Shown: piece by piece, positions 55,633-64,000 of the stretch
How positions within the stretch are numbered: the stretch's first letter is position 1
Layout of the letters: each line of letters begins with the position of its first letter
DNA from: Forficula auricularia
Taxonomy: Eukaryota > Arthropoda > Insecta > Dermaptera > Forficulidae
Direction: 5' to 3'
Length of the DNA stretch: 64,000 nt
NCBI GenBank assembly: GCA_024734495.1
Contig: JALMQS010000153.1
Coordinates: forward strand, 15,298,789-15,362,788
Notes under the pieces: generated by a model
Told to the model about the DNA's origin: nothing
Databases searched by the model: none
Seen by the model: the letters and a program-made list of their open reading frames with translations, nothing else
Position numbers and translations under genes: made by a program

Positions 55633-56992
55633 AGAGGAGTTGGAAAATTACCTCGACCGCCTGTGTGAATTTTTCTTTTGGTAGGACGTTTTTGGGGGTA
55701 GTCCATGCTTGTTCTGTTGGCCGTAGACTGGTTTCCTGGGGTGTAGGAGCAGCATCAATTGAGCGAGATTGAGGCTTTCTTCCTTTGGTGGTGGTTGGCT
55801 TGGAGAGGTTCCTCGCCTTGCCTTCCGCTTTCTCTGCGGTTTTGATGTATACTGGGCAGCTGGTAGAGGTGACTTCGTGGTCTGCTCCGCAGTTGCGACA
55901 CTTTAATTGGTCTGAGATGCAGCTTGCAGGCTCGTGTTCTGCGGCGCATTTTGGGCAGATTTTGGGGCGGCAACAATTTCTGGCCAGGTGGTTAAAGCCG
56001 TAGCAATTGTAGCATTGAATGATTTTTTTCCTCTTTTTTTTGGGGAAGCTCCATGTTGCCATGTAATTCATTACCAGCCTGGTTTGCTGGATTTGTGCCT
56101 TACTTGTTTTGGGAGCGAATGAGACTCCGAAGACTGGAATGGGTTTTTGAGAGGTGCTCTCCTTAAATTGAACCACTTTTGTAGGATTCAGGTTCTCGTT
56201 TTGAAGAGCTTCCTTGATTTCCTCCGGCGTGTGTCCTGGTGCCATGCCTTTGAGTGTGGCTCTGACATCGAGTTCTTCTTTTCTGCTGTAGGTGAAGTGG
56301 TTTATTTTGCCCTTCTGCAGAATGTCAACTAAGATGTCGTAGTCCTCTCTGTTGTTTGTGAGGATTTGAGTCTTGTTGTTTGAGCCGACTCTAAGTGAAG
56401 GTAGGTGGTTAAATACCTCCGGTTGGGTAGTGATGGCAAGACGTAGGTTTTTCGCCTCAACGCCATCGACTATCACAGGGGGTTGCCGTTTTGTTAACTT
56501 TTTCATTTCGATGGTTTCTTGGACTTCCTCTCTAGCCTTTTTGGGTTGGCTGTTGAGGGAGGTCTCGGACAATTCTCTTTTCTTAGAGTTCGGGGTGTCG
56601 GTATCCATTTCGGTGAATTGCCTTCCGTCGGTGTAGTTGGCTTCTTTCTGGAGCTGAACAAGCTGTCTTTTTAGCTCTCTCGACTTGGCGTCCAAGTGCT
56701 GCATCTGCAGGAGCATTTGCCTGCGGCTTGATTCGAGGTCATCAAGACTTTTTTGAATTGAGGTTATAGCCTCCTTTTTCTTTCTGCCTGCTTGAGAAAA
56801 GCTTGGTAGCTTGTAGGCCTGGGTGGCTCCGGGCTGTCTAGCCGCCTGGTTTGGGGTGGGAGGCTTGCCTGCCTTTGTGGCTCCAGGCTGTCTGACCATC
56901 TGGCTGGAGGGAGCTGGTTTACCTGCTTGTGAGGAGGCTGTCCGTTCATCCATCTGGGTGGTCTGCTTGGGGGTTTTGGGGTTAAGGGACAT
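55625..56992 (-). CDS. Jockey-like LINE ORF1: Gag-like RNA-binding protein
   Basis: A 455-residue protein beginning MSLNPKTPKQTTQMDERT. The N-terminal quarter has four diverged repeats of the pattern (S/P)Q(A/M)xRQPGATxAxKxP. A coiled-coil-prone stretch follows (SLDDLESSRRQMLLQMQHLD). The central region (LRLAITTQPEVFNHLPSLRV) resembles the RNA-binding part of Jockey-clade Gags. Three zinc knuckles lie near residues 326-375: CYNCYGFNHLARNC, CPKCAAEHEPASC and CRNCGADH..SC. It packages element RNA in related LINEs. Its stop TAA lies inside the ORF2 start, ATGGATAA. The frame is intact. Confidence 0.93.
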   Translation of the reverse strand: MSLNPKTPKQTTQMDERTASSQAGKPAPSSQMVRQPGATKAGKPPTPNQAARQPGATQAYKLPSFSQAGRKKKEAITSIQKSLDDLESSRRQMLLQMQHLDAKSRELKRQLVQLQKEANYTDGRQFTEMDTDTPNSKKRELSETSLNSQPKKAREEVQETIEMKKLTKRQPPVIVDGVEAKNLRLAITTQPEVFNHLPSLRVGSNNKTQILTNNREDYDILVDILQKGKINHFTYSRKEELDVRATLKGMAPGHTPEEIKEALQNENLNPTKVVQFKESTSQKPIPVFGVSFAPKTSKAQIQQTRLVMNYMATWSFPKKKRKKIIQCYNCYGFNHLARNCCRPKICPKCAAEHEPASCISDQLKCRNCGADHEVTSTSCPVYIKTAEKAEGKARNLSKPTTTKGRKPQSRSIDAAPTPQETSLRPTEQAWTTPKNVLPKEKFTQAVEVIFQLLYG

Positions 56993-57089
56993 TAGGCCCT
57001 GGGTTGGTTGTCTGCGTAGGCAGGTAGGTGAGGTTTGGTTAAACTGGGTCTAGATGCTTTCACTACTAGAGCTCAGACACGACTGGTGA

Positions 57090-57575
57090 ATTATCCACTC
57101 AAAACACCATCTATTTATATTATTTAACAAAAAAAGTCACTACCCAGATTATCCCCTATTTCCCATTTGAACCTATAGTAATTAAGGGTGTTAATATTTA
57201 CTAGTGTCATCTCTTGATGTTTATATAAACTAATTATTCCAATTATAGTAAATAAACAATAATATAGTACAAATAATTTTTTTCTTTAAAAATTCATCCA
57301 AATTAGAAATTTTTGAAATACTCATTTATTTCTAGACCTAATAAATTATTATTTTTTAAATTTTATTTCTAAATTGATCATTTAATAAATTTATTATTAT
57401 CTATTATCTATTTTTTCTAACCGGGCACGGACCCAGAAAATTTTTCGGCAAGCTTCAAATTAAAAAAATAATTTTTTTTTTTTTTTTGAAAAATGTAAGA
57501 ATATAATAAATAGTAGTGAATTAACATTTATATAATATATTTATTGATAAATCTAAAAATTTCATTTTTTTTATT
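57090..57575. repeat. About 490-bp direct repeat, copy 1
   Basis: It starts AATTATCCACTCAAAACACC and continues with AGATTATCCCCTATTTCCC, TAAGGGTGTTAATATTTACT and TTCATCCAAATTAGAAATTT, repeated about 936 bp downstream (58026) in the same orientation at about 93-95 percent identity. Copy 1 abuts the 5' end of the LINE. Confidence 0.85.
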
Positions 57576-57716
57576 ATTCACTATAAATATAAGACTTTTT
57601 GTATGTATTCAGGTTGAGATATTTGCTTAGATTTTTTTTATCAAAATAGTGTATACATCTATTGACAAATTTTAGTCAAAAACTAATAAAAATAAACTGA
57701 TGTGGCCATCCACATG

Positions 57717-58821
57717 ACTATCATACGCCTGGCCCCTCTCTTATATTTAATAAAATAATTTGTAATCATTTAGTGTGTGTGTGTGTGTGTGGGGGGGGGG
57801 GGGGTCAAAAGTGAGAAAGAGAAAGCGAATATCGCCCTCTCTTTCCCTCTATGATTGGGATTTTATACGAATATAAAATCCTTAAGCGGTGAGGTCTCAA
57901 ATATCCGAGTTCTCATTTCTTATCCTTTTCATTTCTCGAGGATAATCGAAACTCGAATGTCCATTTGAGACAAGCAAAAAATTGGACCGTCCCGAAAGGG
58001 CGGTCGCCGAGCAGCGCTAGGCTGCTAAATTATCCACTAAAAACACCATCTATTTATATTATTTAACAAAAAAAGTCACTACACAGATTATCCCCTTTTC
58101 CCATTTGAACCTATAGTAATTAAGGGTGTTAATATTTACTAGTGTCATCTCTTGATGTTTATATGAACTAATTATTCCAATTATAATAATACATAATATA
58201 AACAAATAAACAATCAATATTAAAATAATTTTTTTCTTTAAAAATTCATCCAAATTAGAAATTTTTGAAATACTCATTTATTTCTAGACCTAATAAATTA
58301 TTATTTTTTAAATTTTATTTCTAAATTGATCATTTAATAAATTTATTATTATCTATTTATGTAACTATTTTTCCTGCCCGGGACCCAGAAAATTTTTAGA
58401 TCGAGCCTCAAATTAAAAAAATATATTTTTTTTTTAAATATTGTAGGAATATAATAAATATTAGTGAATTAATATTTATATAATATATTTTGATAAAATG
58501 ATTGATAAATCTAAAAATTTCATATTTTTACTATTCCCTATAAATATAACGAATAATTTCAAACGAAAATTTGGTAACGCCCGGACAGATAATAAATAAT
58601 ATAACAGACATTTTGACAAAACAGTTACTATCTTGAAAAAATATAATTTTTTCGATGTTCACTTATTAGGGCTTTTTTTGTAGACCAAAACGCAATGGTT
58701 TCGCCCAATTTTTTTAATCAAAATAGTTTCATCCGTTTTTTTTTAGATATTTCGAAAAAACGGAGCAAAAAAACTACTTTTTCCATGCACGATTACAATA
58801 CTTGTACCTGTATAGTAAAAT
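57717..58821 (-). mobile_element. 'ACTTTACCAT' element (reverse), interrupted
   Basis: The left end ACTATCATACGCCTGGCCCC and right part CCAAAACGCAATGGTTTCGC..CATGCACGATTACAATACTT with a TATAGTAAAAT terminus match the reverse of 9866-10657. The middle holds a (GT)n tract and poly-G (57773-57804), a GC-rich block (GGACCGTCCCGAAAGGGCGG near 57980) and copy 2 of the 490-bp repeat. Confidence 0.55.
58026..58550. repeat. About 490-bp direct repeat, copy 2
   Basis: It is collinear with 57090-57575 with small indels, for example an extra block near 58190-58215. It is preceded by the GC-rich AGCAGCGCTAGGCTGCTA. Confidence 0.85.
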
Positions 58822-58899
58822 AAAAAAATAAAATCTTTGAAATTTTAAATGGAAAACGCTTTCGGGAGATTTTTTGTGCTGCTATTAATTTTTTTTTAA

Positions 58900-59660
58900 T
58901 ATTTTTTTTTTTTTTTTTAATGCAATCGAATGCAAGAAGTGGTGCACCAGTAAAGATGCAGCCCCTATGGATCTCGAAAGACCCTTGCATTACCGAAGAG
59001 AAGAAAAAGTTGATTAAGTGAGAGGGTGTAGACGTAGGTGTCTATGCACTCCGGTTTTGAAGGTTTGAAGATTATAGGTGCTGGGAAAGATAGAGGCTGG
59101 AAGAGAGTTCCAGTTCCTTGAAGTCATGGGGATATATGTATTCGCGAATGAAGTGGTCCGGCACTTTTCTAATTTGACCGCGAGAGAGTGTTGGGAGTCG
59201 GCAAAACGCGTGCTACGTGCAAAGCATGCTTTGGGGGGAATTATTGATTTTATCTCATCAGAGCACCTGCCGTGATAGTATCTATAGAAAAGGGAAAGGG
59301 CAGAGACATCTCTTCGATGAGCCAGCGAGTCGAGGGAGTCGGTGAGGGTAGAATCGTCAATTAGCCTGACGGCTCGTTTCTGAATTGCATCTAGGGTAGC
59401 AAGAGAGTATTTTGAGGCTCCTCTCCATATAGATGAGAGACGTATTCGAGATAGGGGCGGATTTGGGCCTTGTAGATGGTGAGAAGTTGTGGGGGTTTGT
59501 AAAATCGCTTGGACCTGAATAAGAAGCCAATCTTCCTTGCTGCAGATTTCGCCACAGAGGAGATGTGTTCATTCCAAGACAGGTCAGATGCGACAGAGAC
59601 TCCCAACATGGATAGGCTGTCACACATTTTTAGGGTAGGCCCCGCTTTGGAAAATTTTGA
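58900..59660 (-). pseudogene. 5'-truncated LINE with poly-A tail
   Basis: The minus-strand frame 59391-59690 reads LGVSVASDLSWNEHI, ARKIGFLFRSKRFY and TIYKAQIRPYLEY, the thumb region of a CR1/Jockey-group reverse transcriptase. Further on, frameshifted traces of the usual C-terminal segment occur, for example AHRRDVSALSLFYR near 59290-59330. The element finishes with a poly-A tract (poly-T on the plus strand at about 58902-58919). Upstream RT and endonuclease are absent. Confidence 0.75.
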
Positions 59661-59859
59661 TATAGACATTTTTTTGGAGTGAAAAATTGAAACATAATGA
59701 GTTATTATTATTGTGTTTACTATTATTTTTACACGTAGGTAAAGATAATACAATAACAATTATACTAAATGCAAATTGTAAAGAAATATATCACACTAAA
59801 AATTAAATATAAAAAAATACATATAGTAAATATAAATGAAATAAAAAAAATTTAATCAT

Positions 59860-60331
59860 TATAAAATATTTATTTTACTAGTGCGATATTTGTTTATCCA
59901 CTCTTTCACTTAATTTTTCCAAATCGATCTCAATTTGAGTATTTGCACATCGTAATTGCTGTTGAACGTTAGAGTCTATTATGTTTTCTATCTTTGGTCA
60001 ATTTCATTTTCGAAAAAAATGATTCGCAGGTGTAAGTTGAACCAAAAGCGCTAACAACTTTTTGTGCCAGATTTCTCAAATTCGAAAATTTCCCTTTTGT
60101 GATGCAACTGTTATAAAAATCTATTTTTGATTTTTATGTTTCAAAAATGTGTTTTAATTCAATATTGCACTGTTCGCCAGTTAATTTTTGAATATATGGA
60201 TCCTTTTTAATACATTGGTTTTCACTATTTTTGCCATATAAAATAAATATAATTTGTAAAAGTGTGATGAATCTCGTGGGCCACAAAAATTGTTATCGCG
60301 GGTTGCGGGTTGGCCACTCCTGCTCTATACC
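59860..60331 (-). pseudogene. hAT transposase C-terminal relic
   Basis: Minus-strand frames with stops read IDFYNSCITKGKFSNL, VVSAFGSTYTCESFFSKMK and RFGKIK. FGSTYxCExxFSxMK is the signature of a hAT dimerisation domain seen in transposon-derived zinc-finger proteins. The plus-strand end GCGGGTTGGCCACTCCTG at about 60305-60325 is the likely terminal repeat of the same element. Confidence 0.65.
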
Positions 60332-60779
60332 ACCAAACCTCTCCCCTACTCCCCAGTGACTCCAAAATGGAATAGAATGCTAAAACTTAAAAACCCGATG
60401 GAGATACTTTAAAAATTTCCAAAATTTACCCTAAAATAACTATATCTCCTTTTTTAGGGCAAATAGAACAAAATACCCAAAAAATTTTTGCGTATTTTAA
60501 TGTTTTAGCTTTTTAAACTAAAACCATATCTATATCTTTTCACCCGGCAGTCGGCCCTCGCAGTAGGGACTGCCGCGCCGGCTTCCCACTGCAATAGCCC
60601 GGAAGCCGGGTGTCGTCTACTCGACCACGACCACGACATTTGTCGGGCAAGTATGAATCTCTCATTTATTTTTCAGCCCCAAAGATTATAATGCTATGAT
60701 ATTTTTGCCTTTTTGTCTTGGTGGATATCATTATTCTACATTATTAGCTATATTTTTTGATTAACAAATATCAATGGAA
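60332..60779. other. Intergenic DNA with GC-rich block
   Basis: A strongly GC-rich segment 60540-60660 contains CACCCGGCAGTCGGCCCTCG and the hairpin CCGGCTTCCC..GGAAGCCGGGTG. It stands out from the flanks, but I cannot identify it (transposon end, SINE or degraded gene). Confidence 0.35.
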
Positions 60780-60866
60780 TTAGTAAAATTTATATGCGGC
60801 CCAAGGCATTTGTTTTTCCTTCAAATGCAGCTCGTGTAAGCCAAAAGGTTGGACATCCCTGATCTA
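60780..60866. mobile_element. hAT-type right end (family of 11243)
   Basis: TTATATGCGGCCCAAGGCAT, GCCAAAAGGTTGGACATCCC and the final CTG match the right end of the element at 11243-13528. Confidence 0.6.
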
Positions 60867-60915
60867 ACACGATAATTATTTAGTATAGACAGCAAAAATT
60901 TTATTCCTTTAAATC

Positions 60916-61500
60916 AGTGTTCTTCAACCTTGTGTTGCGCGGAACCGTAGGGTTCCACTCAAACGCTTTAGAGTTCCGCGACTCAATGCTAAAATTCGAT
61001 GGATAATACAAATACTTTATATTTTATATGGAATATTTATCTTTTTATTTATTTGATTTCAAATGAAGCAATTAAAACCATGAGAAAAGTTATCAGGTTC
61101 TCGTAAGGAGAAAAAAGACTTAAGAAAAATTTTAAATCTTCTATGTCCTTATCATTTTTTTATTTAAAACTAGGAGACAGTTTCGGCTGACACTTTTACG
61201 CTATCATCAGTCTAAAAAGTACAATCACATAAACATTACAATGCATCATCATGGTTTTAATTGTCTCATTTGAAATAAAATAAACATCATAGTAACGTTA
61301 ACTAATTTATCTTTTTGTTTGAATAAATTCAAATTTATATCTTATATTATAAAGTTTTTATAACAAATACAGAGACGAACATTGTTCATAATATGTAATA
61401 TTATAGAATACAACACCCCCCCCCCCCCCATAAAATCAAATCTGGGTGTGCTACTCACAAAGTGTTCCATAAAAAATTATCTCAAAAAAGGGTTCCGCGG
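60916..61500. mobile_element. hAT-like element (CAGTGTTCTTCAACC), truncated and invaded
   Basis: It begins CAGTGTTCTTCAACCTTGTG, with GGAACCGTAGGGTTCC palindromic just inside. The words GGGTTCCGCGGGATGACAAA near 61490 look like the opposite subterminal region, but the final inverted repeat is missing. A foldback (61055-61290) lies inside. Confidence 0.45.
61055..61290. repeat. Foldback with CTGATGA-type motif
   Basis: CAAATGAAGCAATTAAAACC is inverted at about 61252-61275 (GGTTTTAATTGTCTCATTTG). Between them the minus strand reads GACTGATGATAGCGTAAAAG, then TGTCAGCCGAAACTGTC, a CTGATGA..CGAAAC arrangement resembling hammerhead ribozymes (see findings). Confidence 0.65.
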
Positions 61501-61504
61501 GATG

Positions 61505-61908
61505 ACAAACTGATTCGATTTGAATTTTATTCAAAGATTTATACACAATTTACATAGTTAATAATTGTTTTACAAGGTCCCCTAGTCTATGGCCCCACAG
61601 GAAATAGTCCCAGGGGGCTAAATCTGGCGATCGCGCTGACCATTGAAGTTCGCCTGAGATGAACCGTTCGGGGAAGTATTCCCGCAAGAGATTCATGGAA
61701 GTTCGTGCCGTGTGATCCATGGCGCCATCCTGTTGGAACCACACATCCCCCACATCCATTTCTTCGAGTTTGGGTAGAAAACACTCCTCAATCGAAAAAC
61801 TGGACAGAAATTTCAAAATTCGTCTATCTCAGTGTATTGACGAGGACGGTGGCCACCTTCAAGATGTCGTTTGTAAAATCTAATGAAATAAAACTTTAAA
61901 TGTACCCT
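61505..61908 (-). pseudogene. Tc1/mariner-like transposase, internally deleted
   Basis: The minus-strand frame reads FLPKLEEMDVGDVWFQQDGA, then HTARTSMNLLREYFPER and ARSPDLAPWDYFLWG. FQQDGAxxHTA holds the second Asp and SPDLxPxDxFLWG the third catalytic region of a mariner-related transposase. Directly upstream is YKRHLEGGHRPRQY, not the usual N-terminal domain, indicating an internal deletion. Its end near 61900 reads (minus strand) TACAGGGTACATTTAAAG, a probable terminal repeat. Confidence 0.75.
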
Positions 61909-62099
61909 GTATACAGAAAAAATAATTAAATCAATACTGCCAATACTTTTTGTGTTATTATTTTTTTTAAATAAGGAAGTGACAGCGCCCCACCCTGTAT
62001 GTTGCGACTTTGACCAACGAAACTCTCTTCTTCCTCTCATCCCTTCTAGCTTGCTAAAGCTGAACTGATAGGGATTCCCCAAGAGGCAATCGGCCCTCA

Positions 62100-62250
62100 G
62101 CACACTATTTATAGTTCTACTCTGGCCTCGGACAGACACTCGCATTCAAGTCCTCGGAAGAGCATTTTCTCTACCAAGTGTTAAAATCAGTGTTCTCTTA
62201 TTCTTCGAAAGACATCATCAGCCTAATAAATTCTACCAGTCTCGCAAAAG
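62100..62250 (+). promoter_or_regulatory. Candidate promoter and first exon
   Basis: A TATA-like TATTTATAG at about 62107-62115 is followed about 30 bp later by CCTCGGACAGACACTCG, and a strong splice donor AAAAG|GTAAGCC lies at 62250/62251. The interval is GC-richer than its flanks and has no long ORF, as for a 5' untranslated exon. It could equally be part of an LTR retrotransposon leader. No downstream exon was found before 64000. Confidence 0.25.
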
Positions 62251-62380
62251 GTAAGCCAGAAATCTCCTTTCATTAAAGGCGTTTATTTCGAAAGTGACAT
62301 AAGTCCAATTTTGAAAAAAAAAATGTATATCCCAGTTTTACTTAGACATAGTTGTCTTCTTTTCATGTTTATAATATTAA

Positions 62381-62816
62381 AGTGACCAACTTTTTTACAA
62401 TGAAAAGGACACAAATTAATTGAACAAAAAAATATCATAAAGAAAAGAAACATTTTATTCATTGCAACAATAATAAACTATAATATGATAAATGCATAGT
62501 AAAAACATTTGTAGTATTTTATATTGTAATTATGTTGACATGCCTATTATTTTTTATTTAAATGAGTACTTTTCCATTGAATGAATATTTTTTGTCAAGG
62601 TATCTCATCTCTTAACTCTTAATATATTGGAAATATCTGAACAAGGAATGTCTTTCATATTGAATTTATCTATAATATCTATATAATCTCGATCGAATAC
62701 AAAGATTTACAGATTAGTCTTCAAATATCGAAAAGGAGGACATGGACCTTTCGGGGGAGGACAGAGCTACAAAAGGACTGTCCACCTCTAAAGGAGGACG
62801 ATTGGTCACCATAATA
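62381..62816. mobile_element. Non-autonomous element with GGTGACCAA-type ends
   Basis: AAGTGACCAACTTTTTTACA at the left and AGGAGGACGATTGGTCACC at the right are imperfect inverted ends. AAGGAGGACATGG and AAAGGAGGACG repeat near the right. No ORF. Confidence 0.45.
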
Positions 62817-62904
62817 ATTTCACAGTCAGAGGAATACAATACCCTCATGAATTTGTCAAAATAAATATATCAAAATATATGTATTTATAAAAATATAAAT
62901 TTAA

Positions 62905-63290
62905 ATTTGAAAGTTTATAACAGCAAAATATGGACAAGTTTTTATGTGCGACTTTTTTATTTATCAGCCAACGTTTCGTCGACTTTGCCGACTTCTTCAG
63001 GGCTTCAAATAGTCATGTCACACATTCGTCTAAATTTTCTTGTTATCTTCGTTACCATTGAAGACTATCAGAACACAAATTTTCAAAAAATATTTGGCAC
63101 ATTCACAAAAACAATTTTTCTTTCTTTTCTTTTTATATTGACAATTACATTAGATATAAAACAAAAGTAACATATATAGAATGAGGCAACACTGTTTTTA
63201 TAACCAGAATAGAATATTTTTTTCCCCTTTGATCCTTACATAAAGAAATCTCAAATTTAATTCTATCTATCTGTTATAAACTTTCAAATT
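62905..63290 (-). mobile_element. Penelope-like/retrozyme-like repeat with hammerhead-like motif
   Basis: The ends TTGAAAGTTTATAACAG and CTGTTATAAACTTTCAA are inverted. On the minus strand at 62968-63002 lies CCTGAAGAAGTCGG, then CAAAGTCGACGAAACGTTGG: a CTGAnGA box, a GTCGGC/GTCGAC stem and a GAAAC box, as in hammerhead ribozymes. No intact ORF; the 87-aa plus-strand frame crosses it without a domain. Confidence 0.6.
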
Positions 63291-63421
63291 AATACAAATT
63301 ATGGACGGTAATTATAACAATAATAAATTTAAATATTTCGGAATAACAAAAAATGGTCTTAGGGCACTTTCAAAATAAACGGCTCAATTAAGCAACGATT
63401 TGATGCAAATCAAGAAAGTTC

Positions 63422-63831
63422 AGGGGCGGACCGAGAATTTGTAGGTCCCTGGGCTAACGCTACTTGGGGGCCTACTTAATTAATCAAACTAATTGCCAAT
63501 TTGTCAAAAAACTGTTTTCTATAATGATGTATACAGTATCGGAAAAAATTAGGACAATAAATTCTACTTCTTTTCACAATGGAGGGGCCAACCCAGGCCT
63601 TTAGGGATGGACGTTTTTGGTGTAACTCCTTCTCTTATCATTTTGATTAAAAAAAAATTTACGATCCCTTCCTTTTAGCTTATTAAATAATGCATTTCTA
63701 GCTATTATATTCTCGTTTTTATATTCAAATTTTAAAAAAGTTTCAATTTTTGCACATTTCTTTCTTTCTATTTCTCGATCTAACCGTAATGTTCGTTTTT
63801 CAGCTCTAATTTTATATTTTCTAGCAGACAT
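63422..63831 (-). pseudogene. hAT transposase N-terminal relic
   Basis: The minus-strand frame 63601-63831 begins MSARKYKIRAEKRTLRLDRE, then ERKKCAKIETFLKF, which matches the start of hAT-type (TTF/BED-like zinc finger) transposases, normally MSKRKxxSGAEKRKxK..K..K. Nearby on the plus strand CAGGGGCGGACCGAGAATTT (63421) is a typical hAT terminus. Zinc-binding residues and the rest of the protein are missing, and most of the element lies beyond it or is lost. Confidence 0.55.
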
Positions 63832-64000
63832 GTTGTAAAATAAGATTTACCTAAATATTTTTCTGAAAATAAACATAAAGAACTTGATTTTTTTCTGGAA
63901 ATAAAGAATACGAGAGAGAAAATAGATTTTGTATTGTCCCTCTCGTAACATTTTAATACTTTTTATTGAGTGCAGCAATTCACAAATTTTCATTAAAAAT

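Larger units (their letters stand above)
52945..57088 (-). mobile_element. Jockey-like non-LTR retrotransposon, structurally intact
   Basis: It contains two long overlapping ORFs on the minus strand (Gag-like 55625-56992, endonuclease-RT 52945-55632) and a GC-rich 5' UTR to about 57088, where AT-rich flanking sequence (also present at 58026) begins abruptly. Both ORFs are free of stops and frameshifts, in contrast to every other transposon in the window. GC content is much higher than the surroundings. The 3' terminus is not identified. Confidence 0.9.

Noticed and set aside
53034..56636. Numerous plus-strand open frames
   Set aside because: They are antisense shadows of the GC-rich LINE ORFs and show LINE protein motifs only on the minus strand.
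63069..63170. 87-codon plus-strand frame near 62907-63170
   Set aside because: It runs across the repeat with the hammerhead-like motif and has no protein signature.

Overview
The window looks like insect (at least arthropod) nuclear DNA. It is strongly AT-rich, has very long introns, and is packed with nested DNA transposons, foldback/MITE elements and non-LTR retrotransposons. The order of insect cannot be fixed from this sequence alone.

Only one host gene is visible: an R7-type regulator of G-protein signalling (RGS9/RGS7/RGS11 class) on the plus strand. Its upstream exons (DEP, GGL and the start of the RGS box) lie outside the window. Two exons of the RGS box (14039-14168 and 20375-20597) are followed by two low-complexity C-terminal exons (27740-28084 and 33552-34388). 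After these I read two alternative 3' ends: a terminal exon at 35831-35891, or a cassette at 44972-45018 joined to a terminal exon at 49815-49903. Splice signals are consistent throughout. Codon phases fit at every junction except 20597->27740, which needs an unseen intermediate exon. The tail carries two CPW(D/E) motifs, recalling the CPWE repeats of GPR158/GPR179, receptors known to bind R7-RGS complexes.

Layout. 1-14038: intron made of foldbacks, hAT and mariner MITEs, nested insertions and two tandem arrays. 14169-20374: intron with a 170-bp tandem repeat, a Penelope-like relic, a large foldback and a dead I/R1-type LINE. 20598-27739: intron with multiply nested MITEs, a tRNA-like SINE palindrome, a ribozyme-like foldback and a degraded piggyBac that stops about 30 bp before the next splice acceptor. 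28085-35830: more MITEs between C-terminal exons. 35892-49814: long AT-rich stretch with a pogo-type MITE and the alternative cassette exon. 49903-50064: a Harbinger-type MITE exactly at the stop codon of the longer isoform. 50272-64000: intergenic DNA (one 100-bp assembly gap at 52461-52560) dominated by a structurally intact Jockey-like LINE on the minus strand, with LINE, hAT and mariner relics and a possible promoter/first exon near 62100-62250.

The best leads are the C-terminal architecture and alternative ends of the R7-RGS gene, the 80-bp tandem array that repeats a transposon end plus its 8-bp target-site duplication, and hammerhead-ribozyme-like motifs in several foldback elements. 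No multi-gene novel system was found. Boundaries of repeats are read by eye.
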